DNA from: Homalodisca vitripennis
Taxonomy: Eukaryota; Arthropoda; Insecta; Hemiptera; Cicadellidae
Length of the DNA: 64,000 nucleotides
Assembly: GCF_021130785.1 (NCBI RefSeq)
Contig: NC_060210.1
Coordinates: 187,434,501 to 187,498,500, forward strand
Reading direction: 5' to 3'
The first letter of the stretch is position 1. Every line of letters starts with the position of its first letter. Under the pieces are notes generated by a model that was given only the letters and a program-made list of their open reading frames with translations, made no database searches and was not told where the DNA came from. Made by a program: the position numbers and the translations under genes. This document shows, in pieces, positions 50,601-63,069 of the stretch.

Positions 50601-51679
50601 AATGCTTTGGAAGTTCTATAAAACTAATATTTGTTATTATTTTTTATTAGGAGGTTTATTAAATAATACAATTATTTATCATATTACGAAAAATATGCGT
50701 GTTTACAGATAAGTATGAACTAACTGTGTCTTAAGTTTCTTCTAAAAACTAATTGCGTTATGTTTTTTTTTAAGTAAGGCTGCTACTAATACAATATTTC
50801 AAAAATAGCTAAGGAAATTATAAACAGTGGTAATTAAAAAAAAACTGTTTTACTTTAAACAAGGGCAATTTTGCTTTTATATGCTTTTTTTTAAAGAAAA
50901 AACTATTTACGCAATTAGTAATATAGAACTTTGTTACGATGGACTAAAACTAATTTTTTTCATTTTCTCGTAAATATGCTCCTTAAATAAGTCAACTGCA
51001 GTATAAGCAGAATTTTTAACTTTATATCCTTTTCCCCTTGGTGATTATTTAAACATAATCCTAGATCAGTATCGGTATGGTCAAAGTAACTTCATGAGCT
51101 AAAGAAATGTTTTTAATTTTGAGTTGGTGAAATAATCGATAGTATGCTTCGAGAAATCTGGTTAAAAATTCGATACCAGCCATATTGAATGCTGCTCACT
51201 CCCAGCCATGCATAGATAAGTGTCTCCTTGCTTGTCAAACTATAACCTATCGTTATCGTTTCAGAATACTGAATAGCCTCAATCTGACCCTTGTAATTTT
51301 CTCCAATTGGGTAATCATTAGTCGAGGCTGTACCCACTTTCAGCTAAGTAGCCACGGTCAGGAACAAAACTGCTATGCTAGTATATATTGTCTTTTTTAA
51401 AGCTATTAGATTAATAGGATTTAGGACATTTTCCAAAGTTATCTGGTACAAAGTTTTAATACAACCTTTCGCTGATTAAAATATACCACCTTATTTAGGT
51501 GTGAAAACTAAAGTAGATAACAAAATATTATAGTATTTTATAATATGTGCACTGATGAAATGAGAAATATACAATCTTTTTCATTAGCTGAATTTATGTG
51601 GACTTAATTTATAATCTGGTTAAATGTGTACCTTAACATGTGTCATTCTTTGTGGAGTGATAAACAATCTGATCGCAAT

Positions 51680-52640
51680 AAAAAGCTACGATTTAAAATT
51701 TAAAAAACTTTACAATAAAAAATAATTTTACCACAGTTACTAATAAATAACACATTAACATAATCAATTGACCTCAAATATTATTAAATTGTACATGGTA
51801 TCTAGATCCATTTCACTCATTATTTTCCTCGCAATCATATGTCCAAAATCCTAAACAAGCACTGTACGGAATAAGAACTAATGATTCTTCTTACTTCTCA
51901 AAAGTATTCAAATACTGAAAGAAGGCAGATTAAATGTACGGCTGACCCTGGTAAAGAGTAGGATTTAGTGTTATTGCTGAAGGCTCTTTACTTTATAGTC
52001 CAGGGCGGCCGAAAGTTGAACAAAACTGTCTGAATGTTTCCCCGATCCCTGGAATTATTTAGGTACGAGTTTTCTGTGCTCTCACACCAGAGTGCAGCAT
52101 GAGGTCGCCGCCAAGGCTGCACAGTTCGCCGTATCTGATTAGCTAATAAACCTCTATCGCTCCTATACACTTCCTCCCGTGCAGCACGAGATCACGATTT
52201 ACGTTCCAAGGCAATTGATTAAAAGTGCATATCCTGTTTATGCAATCATTAGTTATTGCTATTTCATTAATAGCTTAAGAAAGTTTATTTTTTGTTAACC
52301 ATAATTATTATTTTAATTACTTTGATTATTAAAAACTCAAACTTTATGCGTTGTACATTAGTGTAGTAAAATATGAAATAATAGAATTATATGGGAGTGA
52401 AAAGTTTAACATTATATTCTAAATGTCGGCACGGTCAAAAGCAAGCCATGGCTTCTACACAGCTCAGAAAAATGTGTAGTATAAAGTAGAGTAGGAGATG
52501 TCTTAGTTTCCAAAGCGAAGGTAGGGCTAAGAAGCCCTCTCTAACACTTAACCTGGAGACCAACGGCGTGAAGGTCGTAACAGATTCGCCACTAAACGCT
52601 ACAAGTAAGCTGCTTGCGAGGACAGGATCCGATGTAAAAG
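51680..52640. repeat. Partial third copy of the right end of the segmental duplication
   Basis: It aligns with about 32400-33010 of A and 62850-63800 of B. AAATTGTACATGGTATCTAG near 51786 corresponds to AAAATGTACAGGGTGTCCTG at 32512. The conserved island (51895-52300) follows, then AGCCCTCTCTAACACTTAAC at 52533, which matches 63750. No convincing match to the left part of A or B is seen upstream of 51680. Confidence 0.7.
51895..52300. other. Three-copy conserved island, copy 2
   Basis: It keeps CCCTGG (51946-51951), CCAGGG (52000-52005) and the second CCCTGG (52047-52052) in the same spacing as copy 1, together with AAAGAG and CTCTTTA in the loop. The minus frame 51988-52170 differs from the frame in copy 1 through indels, so coding is not preserved. 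Confidence 0.6.
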
Positions 52641-53540
52641 GTTAAAATTTGGTTCAAATAAAATCTCACTATTTAAAGTATAGTCTACTAACAAGTAATC
52701 GGTATTAACAAAATAATTTTTATCTAAATGTTGTTTAAAGTTGATTATCCTTTTTAGCGGTTAGGTCACATTCTATTAAACTAGTAACTGAGATAAAAAT
52801 TTAGATTTATAATCACACAACCTAACGTTCTTGTAATAGACCATCAGTAACGCTAGTTTAGTGTTACTTGAAATAAACGGTGTGACGAGGGTAAAAATGA
52901 AAGGATATTTTAGTTTTTTAGAATTACATTTTCCTAGCTTGTCACATTAAAACAGATGGTTTGACACAAAAACAGTAATTGTTAGATCATTAATCTAGAA
53001 ACTGAAAATAACTACATTATTATATATGGTTGGCTGACATGATTTAGTATTCATTTACGTGTGTCACGGTAGGGTGGAAATGAGTCGTGCTAGGAAAATA
53101 AAATACAGGTTAAATAATCTTTTCATACTTTTAATTCTTTTAAATTCCACCTCTAGCACTGCTGACGAATATTTTTTTACTTTTTAGATAAAATGCCGCT
53201 ATCAAAGCAAATTGATACAGGCACCAAGATAAATGCTAAGGAACATTATTTTGCAATATTAAATAATACCAAGGGTTACAATAGGATATAGATGGCGAAC
53301 ACCTTCAGAAGTTATGTTAGCCATAATCAAACTTCTTCTTGGACATTTTAAAATTAATTTTGTAAGCATAAACCATGCTATAAAGAAGATTGATAAATCG
53401 CCGAATGTTTTTCCGATATTTGTCAGAGAAAAAAACTACTGGAAAGATGATGTGTTATTTTGGAAATAAATTAGTATTATTAATAATTTGCTTAGTTTTG
53501 TAAGAAAGTATATTTTCTTTAGCAATTATTTTATTTTATT
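52641..53540. other. AT-rich spacer between duplicated units
   Basis: A plus frame without ATG at 53263-53469 (68 codons ending KDDVLFWK) was considered and not accepted. No other signal. Confidence 0.4.
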
Positions 53541-55132
53541 TTTGACCAAATCCTACTAACATACCCATTACAATTCACCTACAACTTTCCATTTGTTCAA
53601 TTAGTTTATTAAAAATAGTAGAGAGTTTTCATTATTAATTAATAAATAGGCTACTCCCACAGTATAGTCATAATAAAAACCTTTCAATTCACTAATACAC
53701 AATCAGACTTATATTAGAGAATATTGGTTTCTGTGCTGATAAGCTCAAAGGTTGTTCCTGTTTAAGTTTTCCTATTGGTGAATATTCCTTTAACAAATAA
53801 TATCACATTTTGATCTGCTCTACACCTTGATCACCTCAAAGATACGCAGATACTGGCCAAAGTCAAACGCAAGTTCTTAAAGTAATTCAAATACGATTCC
53901 CTTATATTGAATCTTACAGAGATACTAAAGGGTTTTAAAGTCCTAAGATCCTTACAGATATCTTATATCAGTACCTCTCAAATATTCACTGATATACACA
54001 TACCGGAAACACTATGCCGTATTACACATTCTTCAAAATATTCATAAATTTTTTCTCAGGTTAGATTAAGTAAATTATAAAATAAGAAAACTTTCCATTA
54101 ACTATATGTGTTTAAAATCTTATAATGGAAACTTAGCAATGCAATATTATTTGTTCAAGATACTGATCCACTCGATAGCGAAATTTCCAATGTTGTTAAA
54201 AGGGTGTCTTCAACATATAGAACTAATTTCCCACATTTGCAGAATTGCTGAATTGGATTTAAAGATAATATAATTTGGAAATATAAGTGGTTGTATAATA
54301 TAATGCTGAGGAACAGCATAGACAATTAAACATTTTTAAAAGCTGAATTTAAAAAACTCACGTTGTGGTTCCCCTTTTTATGATATGAAGTTATCTAAAA
54401 TTTTGCAGGATACTCACATACCGAATCATATAACTGGTTCATATAGTACTTCGCGTATTAAGTAATCATAAATTTTAAAAGGTTAATAAATGATCTGAAC
54501 ATATTATACCAATAATATGATTGATACCCATTTTGACGGAGGCATTCGGCTCCTATTTGTACTAAACGTAGGAGATCAAGTGGAGGCATTAAAATGAAGT
54601 TTATTGTAAAGAAAATATGTCAGATTTATTAATAATAATTTATTTATTCTCCTTAATCACATGACTTACGTGTACAAATTACAACGCATGCAGATGACGT
54701 AAAGTATAAGGCAGTGTATATAAATTGTAATAAAACTATGAGAAAAATAATGACTTACTTAAATCTGTATTACTAACATCCTCTTGATACATAGTAAAAT
54801 AATAATAGTAATTTATCCTATCACGATACAAATGTTTTAGATATTAGTAACAAGTATAAAAATACAAATAAAAAAACCAGTCATGAATGACTCAATATAG
54901 TTAATACACACTTTCTAAGGACAAATATACACCTTGATCGAAGGCGGTAATTATCAAGTTCCCAAATAAACAACATATGTAGAATAGAGAAAATTATACT
55001 CTCACACATCCCTATGTATTTAACCGAAATAATTTGACAGTTCTCCTAGATTTAGTGCAGCATATGGACAGACAAGCCGTGGACTTTATCTGACGCCGAG
55101 CCCGAGCCAGATTAGAGGCAGGACAGCTGACT

Positions 55133-56580
55133 GGGATGTCTGCTTTGTACAAATACAATTGTAACATGTACTTTATTCTCACTTATTATCGTGTCTTGCT
55201 CACCTCCTTCCTCAACCTAAATCTTGCCCTCAGTGTGTTATTGTTGAGATCAATTCAGTTGCTAAACGTCACCGTTTTAGTGAGCATTACACATCGAGAA
55301 CGTCTCTGTTTTTGGGATGCCTGCTTTGTAGAAATACAATTTTAAAATGTATTTTATTCTCACTGCTGATCGTGTCCTGCTCACCTCCTTCCTCAACCTA
55401 AATCTTGCCCTCAGTGTGTTGTTGTTGAGATCAATTCAGTTGCTAAACGTCACCGTTTTAGTGAGCATTACACGTCGAGAACGTCTCTGTTTTTGGGATG
55501 CCTGCTTTGTAGAAATACAATGTTAACATGTATGTTATTCTCACTGCTGATCGTGTCCTGCTCACCTCCTTCCTCAACCTAAATCTTGCCCTCAGTGTGT
55601 TGTTGTTGAGATCAATTCAGTTGCTAAACGTCACCGTTTTAGTGAGCATTACACGTCGAGAACGTCTCTGTTTTTGGGATGCCTGCTTTGTAGAAATACA
55701 ATTTTAAAATGTATTTTATTCTCACTGCTGATCGTGTCCTGCTCACCTCCTTCCTCAACCTAAATCTTGCCCTCAGTGTGTTGTTGCTGAGATCAATTCA
55801 GTTGCTAAACGTCACCGTTTTAGTGAGCATTACACGTCGAGAACGTCTCTGTTTTTGGGATGCCTGCTTTGTAGAAATACAATTTTAAAATGTATTTTAT
55901 TCTCACTGCTGATCGTGTCCTGCTCACCTCCTTCCTCAACCTAAATCTTGCCCTCAGTGTGTTGTTGTTGAGATCAATTCAGTTGCTAAACGTCACCGTT
56001 TTAGTGAGCATTACACGTCGAGAACCTCTCTGTTTTTGGGATGCCTGCTTTGTAGAAATACAATTTTAAAATGTATTTTATTCTCACTGCTGATCGTGTC
56101 CTGCTCACCTCCTTCCTCAACCTAAATCTTGCCCTCAGTGTGTTGTTGCTGAGATCAATTCAGTTGCTAAACTTCACCGTTTTAGTGAGCATTACACGTC
56201 GAGAACCTCTCTGTTTTTGGGATGTCTGCTTTGTAGAAATACAATTTTAAAATGTATTTTATTCTCACTGCTGATCGTAGCCTACTCACCTCCTTCCTCA
56301 ACCTAAATCTTGCCCTCAGTGTGTTGTTGTTGAGATCAATTCAGTTGCTAAACTTCACCGTTTTAGTGAGCATTACACGTCGAGAACCTCTCTGTTTTTG
56401 GGATGTCTGCTTTGTAGAAATACAATTTTAAAATGTATTTTATTCTCACTGCCGATCGTGTCCTGCTCACCGCCTTCCTCAACCTAAATCTTGCCCTAAG
56501 TGCGTTATTGTTTAGATCAATTCAGTTGCTAAACGTCACCGTTTTAGTGCGCATTACACGTCGAGAACCTCTCTGTTTTT
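55133..56580 (+). repeat. Eight-unit tandem array of a 181-bp repeat
   Basis: GGGATG(C/T)CTGCTTTGTA starts at 55133, 55314, 55495, 55676, 55857, 56038, 56219 and 56400, an exact 181-bp period with no indel between units. The last unit ends at 56580. Each unit carries TTATTCTCACTGCTGATCGT, CTCCTTCCTCAACCTAAATC, AGTTGCTAAACGTCACCG and ACACGTCGAGAAC. The first unit is closest to the single copy in segment A, and variants (AACGTC/AACCTC, TTGTTG/TTGCTG) are shared between neighbouring units, as expected from unequal exchange. Because 181 is not a multiple of three, no frame runs through the array; the open frames at 55136-55345 and 56433-56633 are by-products. Confidence 0.97.
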
Positions 56581-57282
56581 TTTTCTATAAGATATATTCT
56601 TCCATTATGAGCGATATAAAAGATTTGAAGTAAATTATATGACTCATAAAATTAATGATTGAAGTTTTCAAGTTGTGCGATACAGTTCTCAAGATGTATT
56701 GTATAATTTTTAAGCAGTTCGGAAATTAATATCATATGATTATCAACTGATTTGTATCAAGTTATTTAGTTTTTAGTTAAAGATTGGACACGTTTTTAGT
56801 AAACTTTTTTTAAGTAATAAATTTTAATTATCTACTTTTGTTGAAATAAAACTAAGTATAGTATGCTTAGTTTTTTTCTTTAAATAAATATGAGGAGAAA
56901 CTTTTGGGATTTAAAATTTAAATTTGCCATTCTGTTTTCTGGCCAGGTTTGGAATGTTAGTGCGTAAATGTTAAATTGTTAGTGAAAAACACTTAGTAAA
57001 TGTTTAAATAAAATTTTTAAGTAAATAGTATAGAGCTTGAAAGACATAAACTTTTTGAATAAAATTATTGGACAAATTGAACCTAAAAATAAAGATCTGT
57101 ATACAGTAACTAGCTAAAAGATTTTCTGTACTCCATAAATAGGCAATTAGATTAACATGAATGTAAATACACGATTAGCATTTCGGTAACCAATAACATT
57201 TTTCACTGTACAAATGATCGGTTTTCAATCGCTTTTCCCTAAACTGTTGTCGTTTTGGAACGTGATAAAAAGTATTGGTCAA

Positions 57283-57420
57283 TACAGTTAAAAGGCAATC
57301 TTCTGGTCCATGACACACTGTTATCGCCTCTCACGTCGTTGAAAAGGCAACTTTGTATTAGATAAGTGATAATGTACTACTTAAACCTTGTAATATGCTC
57401 CGTTTATTTAATATTATTAT
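57283..57420. other. Conserved block, B counterpart of 20430-20570
   Basis: GTTAAAAGGCAATCTTCTGG and TCCATGACACACTGTTAT are unchanged, as is GATAATGTACTACT with one or two substitutions. Confidence 0.45.
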
Positions 57421-57669
57421 AACATAGTTGTTAAATCATCTAATTTCAAAGCATTAAATCAACTATTTATTTCAAACTAAGCGAAAGCTACAGTTTATTT
57501 ACCAATGATCCTTTAAATATTGTGTGATCTAAGTTATACATGCAAAAATCTAATTTTCTGTACTAACGAAAGTAGATTACTTTGAAAAATAAATAAAATA
57601 GTGGAGTATACTGTAAAGCAGATATTGAAATGTAATAATGTATTGGGTAAATAATTGTAATCTAAATTA

Positions 57670-57745
57670 ACAAATCGCATATATCGTTACATAATTAGAT
57701 CGATTCAAAGACTGGGATCTATCTCTTTTATAGGTGTTAAGGCAT
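57670..57745 (-). repeat. Hammerhead-like repeat motif, copy 5 (minus)
   Basis: It is the B homologue of copy 1. The core is eroded: ATCGTTACATAA and GATCTATCTCTTTTATAGG replace the A sequences. Confidence 0.35.
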
Positions 57746-57844
57746 TTAAAATAAATAAGAAACAAATCAGTGAAAATAAATACAATAAAGTTAAACTACA
57801 CAAAAAAAGAAGCTGATAAATGTTGTACGTCAATACAACAATGC

Positions 57845-58170
57845 TCGTACAGGCCAAGAGATCCCATGTGACCTCTCTTCCGGGGAACTGCTGCTGTCCA
57901 GGAGGGAGAATGATGGCGGAGGGGATTCGTCTCACGTGAGACTGAGCTCGCGACTGCTCCCTCCACTTAACATGCTCAGTAGGCTACTGCGCATCTTTAG
58001 GCTTAGGACTACATTGAATCTCGTGGTCTGTTTATACGTGACAGTTCAGAGCAGTAATAATATATAAGTGTGCGTAAACAGAACACATAGTAAAAAAAAT
58101 ATTATCATTACACCCTGTGGCATCACGCCTTGTCATCTGGAACAAATTAGAACATTTTTATTTCGTGAAG
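57845..58170. other. Conserved GC-rich block, B counterpart of 21170-21550
   Basis: Shared text includes CAGGCCAAGAGAT, GGCGGAGGGGA, GACTGAGCTCGCGACT and CACCCTGTGGCATCACG. Indels put possible frames out of register with the A copy. Confidence 0.45.
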
Positions 58171-58864
58171 GGCAGGAGCATACACTTTAGGTCTTAATTT
58201 TATTTTAGTTTTTCGACATCAGTACATTGTATAGGCTAAAGTTACATTTATTATGATAATTGGTTTATATTTTCCAAAATATTATTTTTGCAATATATAG
58301 CATAAGTGGCACAACTAAGACACAAGTAGGACTTATAGGACAATCTGGTAATTGTATATATACAAAGAAGGTGAATTCCATACCAGTTGATTCACAATTA
58401 AAAGTCCAGAGCGCACTTCATTTGAAATGTCGTGAACAAGATAGAAAGACGTGTAGGCTATAATGTAGAAAAATTTTTTTTCAATGATACTCAGCTGAGT
58501 AGCTGGACATACACTATTACAGAACTCATTCTCGTCTCTGTAGATGTGTTTCATACAAAATTCAAAGTCCGCAGATGACTTTGATTCAGATATATTACCA
58601 TATCATACTTGCACATTTTTTTCATTACGCTAGATTTCATAGAATTGTATAAATAAAAAAGTTATTAATGAAGTATCAATGTTGAAATAACCCAACAATA
58701 CGCTGAAATCAAATCTTGTCACCAACATTCATTATTTAATTACACTCATTTTACTGCATGAATAATTGCCATTTTTTAATATGTTACATGTTCCAATCTC
58801 ATATGATTGTATTTAGATTTATTGTATACAGCTTATTATTCCAATAGTTTGTAATTAATTATGT

Positions 58865-58970
58865 ATTAGGTTACTTGTATACCTAGAAGAAGAGATCAGA
58901 TTGTAGATCTCGAAGCGTATTGTTACTGATTTTTTGAATCACTGAACAATGACAAATGTTCGGAAAAATC
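58865..58970 (+). repeat. Hammerhead-like repeat motif, copy 6 (plus)
   Basis: CCTAGAAGAAGAGATCAGAT, GTAGATCTCGAAGCG and AATCACTGAACAATGACAAA follow the motif order. GAGATC pairs with GATCTC as a six-base stem between the two core-like boxes. Confidence 0.5.
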
Positions 58971-58997
58971 CAATTATAACTTACATTTTAATTTTGC

Positions 58998-59100
58998 GTT
59001 GGGTTAGTTATCTACCTGTGCAAAAGATCAGATTGCAGATCTGAAAGAAATGTTACTTGTTTCTTATATCAATGAACGATGGAAAATTTCCGGAAGAAAC
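58998..59100 (+). repeat. Hammerhead-like repeat motif, copy 7 (plus)
   Basis: GGGTTAGTTATCTACCTGTG, AGATCAGATTGCAGATCTG, GAAAGAAATGTTACT and CAATGAACGATGG follow the same order about 135 bp after copy 6, so the two form a tandem pair. Confidence 0.5.
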
Positions 59101-59369
59101 TGTTAATTGCTATCGTCAAATAAGATACTGTAGTAACAGTACGTTCAGATTCAAATAGTCGATTCGGAACTATATTAAAATTATATCTGAACTCAAATTA
59201 TAAGTATTACAATGGTTTGTTCATTAGAAAGGTTTCGTGTTTTATAATAAACAACACTTTCATTATGTAGCTAAACATTAACTTACTAAACTTTCTTTGA
59301 AGGCGTAGGAAACGTTACTTTGTCAAGTTTTGCATATTTAATTACTAAAAATTCTTATCAGCTTTATTC

Positions 59370-59680
59370 TTCTTGTTTATTCAAAGGACTCATAATTTCC
59401 TCTGACACATCTTTTAGATTTCAAAGTAACATTAATAATATGACAAAGATCGGATATTAAGGTGCAAACACTTGCTGTTCCTGTCAAAGTGTAGCCTCTT
59501 TGTACTTGTTAAGTCAGGTAAAAGCTTCTCATATTAGTGACTCTCGTTTAAAACGAATGGCGTCCATTACAGCTCTTAATGGCGACATTGTGCATTAAAT
59601 ATAATGGTTGCTCTTTAAAAAGCTGCTTCACAATTGTTACTACTCTTAAAGTTTTATTTTAATTAAGTAATGTATTATGT
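59370..59680. other. Highly conserved block, B counterpart of 29440-29750
   Basis: GCGTCCATTACAGCTCTTAA, TGGCGACATTGTGCATTAAA and GCTCTTTAAAAAGCTGCTTC are unchanged from A, while sequence beyond 59700 is much less similar. Confidence 0.5.
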
Positions 59681-60889
59681 TTGCTATTTCGTACTTAACT
59701 ATTTGTGTAGGGTATACACTTTTATTAAAATCTAAATAAAAATCTACTTCCTTAAGTAACGGAAAAAGATATTTAGTATATACTTTATTATCACGTGATA
59801 CGTAAATATAATTACATTTTCGTTGGAAAAAGCAAGGCATTAGAACAGGCTAAGCTTAGGCTTCATGCAAAATTATAAGTCTATAGGTCATTTGATTAGG
59901 ATATATGTGTGCAGCCTACTGTGTCCAATTTTAAAATGACATACGATTGCAAAGAGTGATTAAAATGTATTTATTCAACTATTTCCTATTTTTTTGTTTT
60001 TTTGCGATACACGTAAGTATATTTGCTAAATTTCAGCCAAATGACTATGGAGTGATACTTGTTATTACTTGACTAGATATTGCTTTTAGATAAATGAGCT
60101 TCATGCAAAATTTCAAATATATGGGTTGTTCTCAAGATATAGACAAACAAAAAAAGCCCCTTTAGTGGTAGGCTTTGCATGGAAACATGTAAATGTTATT
60201 AAAAGTTTCATAAATAAATTGATGCCTATCATTTCATTAAGTTTCTGTAGCATGTATTATTATAACTACGCTCCAGTTTCAAACGGAATTAACAGAAAAT
60301 TAGCGTAAGGTTTGAAATAAATTAAATTAAGTGGAAAAAAGTTGAATACCATGTATAGTTAATTCTTTGTTAATATTTCAATTTAATCAAAAATTGTATG
60401 GTTTATTAATATTATTACACAATATAATTTTAAGTTTAACCTAGTATAGTTATTAAACTGTGTTCTTCTGCCCAAAATAACTTTACAGACAAATGTTTCT
60501 GCACATAATAAGTATCTTTGAAGTTGGATACCTAATTGGAATATTTAAAAAGAATGATGGTGAATATACTATCTATTCCGTTCCAAATTTCTCGGTTACT
60601 CATTAAAAACACCCTTCTCGTTAAACTTGTTATAAATGGGATACGTTATGCTAATAAATAACTATAATAACTAAGTAACCGACATTATTGTTTAATTTAA
60701 ATAAATATCTGTATGAATGTAATGATTACTGAATAACAATTTGTTTCATAGATGGATGAATTTCAGTCCAATGAGCTTAGCGTTCTCCTTGTAAAACGTT
60801 TTTAATGGAACATGTGCGAAAAACTATTAGTTTTTACGCCGATACTAAACCTTAACCTTTTTATTCTAAAACGAAAAAAACTTTTTTAC

Positions 60890-61210
60890 GGTCAACGCTA
60901 AGACGAACAATGTTTTATAAGTAATAACACCATAATTGTGAAGATGGGTTTATTACTACGCACGCAACAACCAATATTATACTCCTGTCACTATCTGGGT
61001 AGATTAGTTTACAAAACACACTAGGTAGCTGGGAACGATGCCAATGACGTTAAATGTTCGGGCATCTACCATCCTAATATCGGCAGAGTTGGCAGAGTAC
61101 ATCCACAGAGTCCACACTAAGGCTGGCTCGTTGTTAACCGTCAATTTGTTAACTAGACACTACGGCTGTTCTCTTCCAGCAGGAAGGCAATTATTTCTCC
61201 ATAATTTTCA
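60890..61210 (+). other. Conserved block, B counterpart of 30430-30770
   Basis: CTATCTGGGTAGATTAGTTT, TATCGGCAGAGTTGGCAGAG and AATTTGTTAA are shared with A. The ATG at 61038 opens a 60-codon frame related to A's over about 35 codons only. Confidence 0.35.
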
Positions 61211-61344
61211 CTCCATATAAAATCCTACTTCCTTGATAATTGAATGCATTGTCTATTTAATTTATCAATTAATGATTATCCCACTATATCAACTAATGAT
61301 GGGTATTTCAATGTTAACGTTTTTATTGACGTTGGAATGTTTGA

Positions 61345-61440
61345 AGGAATAGTAGGCTTTTGGACGTGATACGTTACAAAACAAATATCACAAGGTTTTG
61401 AGGATTAAAATATATCCTCTTCATCAGGAAGAAAATAGTT
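61345..61440 (-). repeat. Hammerhead-like repeat motif, copy 8 (minus)
   Basis: On the minus strand CCTGATGAAGAGGATATATT is followed by AATCCTCAAAACCTTG. GAGGAT and ATCCTC form a six-base stem bounded by CTGATGA and AAAAC. It is the B counterpart of copy 4. Confidence 0.45.
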
Positions 61441-61739
61441 AGTACAATAAAATTAAAATAAATAGAAAAATAGAAAAAACATGGGTAAAATAGTTATTAA
61501 AATTTGTTGTAAATTGAACATAGCATGTATATCCAGGTTATTTAAATCGAAATAATTATACTTACATAATATACTGACGTTTATTTAAGTGTGCTTATAA
61601 TCATTACAGGTAATTAGATACGAAATGTCCATGAGATATGACATAAAACCTCAACAATAGATGCATTACAAGTTATTCCAAATTCTTAAATAAATAATTT
61701 CACTGTAATTTAAAATGCTTTTTCAGATTGTCAAGACAC

Positions 61740-61834
61740 AAAAAAACACACACACACGCACACAACGCTTGATCACATGTAACTCGGGGAGAAAAGCTTA
61801 AATATGAAGTGCATCGGTACAAGTAATACTCTCC

Positions 61835-61865
<31 letters not shown>

Positions 61866-61875
61866 GCACGCACAC
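61740..61875. repeat. Two short CA-rich microsatellites
   Basis: Runs at about 61743-61763 and 61840-61875, both with CG interruptions. The A copy lacks the second run. Confidence 0.85.
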
Positions 61876-62290
61876 TTGTCTTAGATAGCCAATTATATAG
61901 CCTAAAGTAATTTAAAACGTTCGGGTGATGGTCATATTTTTCTAAAAATTAGTTTTTAGGTTCGCCACGAAGATCTTTAGACGGTTTTGTATTATAACCC
62001 GAGTTATGAGATCCTATCGGATCAATATCCTTTACTTGGATGGCTAGAGTTTGCGAACAACTATTGGGAATAATATAAATGATGACTACTTATCGTGAAC
62101 ACTGTACATCACTACTTCATATTCATGTGGTGTAAACCACTCAATGAACCTCTCTATACGCCTGATACGGATCGTTAGACTTGATGCGTTCATCTTTTTG
62201 ACGAATTGGATCGCGTGAAAAGCAATATCCGACTCCTGGCACATCTTTGCTGTTTGTTGTTCTCTTCAATATTTCAACACATTGTAAATT
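61795..62290. other. Conserved block, B counterpart of 31380-31870
   Basis: TACGCCTGATACGG, GATGCGTTCATCTTTTTGAC and GGATCGCGTGAAAAGCAAT are kept. A CA repeat has expanded inside. Confidence 0.45.
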
Positions 62291-63069
62291 CCTTAGTTTA
62301 ACTACTCAGTTACATAAGGTATTCCAATAAATCTTTCGTTGAAATATAATTTTAAAGAAAATTTCAGTTATAGCCTTTCAAAATAACTGTAATTCTGGAT
62401 ACAGGAGAATTGAAAATTGTATTTAGTTTTCCACGAGGACAGTTACAAATTTGCAGCAGAATTTCTGGATTTTTTTTAATTAGGCCAAAGAAAAAAGTGT
62501 TGAAAATGAGGGTATGACTGTTTTGCAGTATTTACACTAAAGAAGACTGAAGGGAATTCCATGTAAATTGATAACAATTTTACCTCATGAAAATAAATGT
62601 AGAAACCAATAATTTCGTAAGATTACGACTGATTCCAATAATACAATATATATAATCCATATATACCTTCAACAGGTTACTCTTTGAAGGTAAAACTTAT
62701 GCACTGTACAGACTATAAAGATTTAATATTTTTATCTATATATGTTTTTTATATGGGTTTGGATAAAAGAAATGTATTTCCTACTCGAAATACATGTAAT
62801 TTTCCTTGAATTGATCAAAAATATATTTCTTCTTTTTCTAACAAAAGTTATTATACTAAGGAGCTATCTATTTAAAACCGAAAAAAAACTTTCCAAACCA
62901 AACACGATTAATTAATAAACAACTTTATAACATACGAGGTGGCCTCAACCATTAATAAAATGTGCATAGTTTCCAATTCTATTTACTAATAATTTTCCTA
63001 GAAATCTTATTTCAAACATCCAAAAATACTAGTGAAATAAACTATGACCAGAGATAGAATTTTTAGTTT

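Noticed and set aside
53263..53469. 68-codon plus frame ending KDDVLFWK, possible exon
   Set aside because: It has no ATG and its composition (Lys, Ile, Phe, Asn) is what AT-rich noise gives; openings of this size are common in the window.
55136..56633. Hydrophobic repeat peptides from the 181-bp array
   Set aside because: The period is not a multiple of three and the frames close within one unit.
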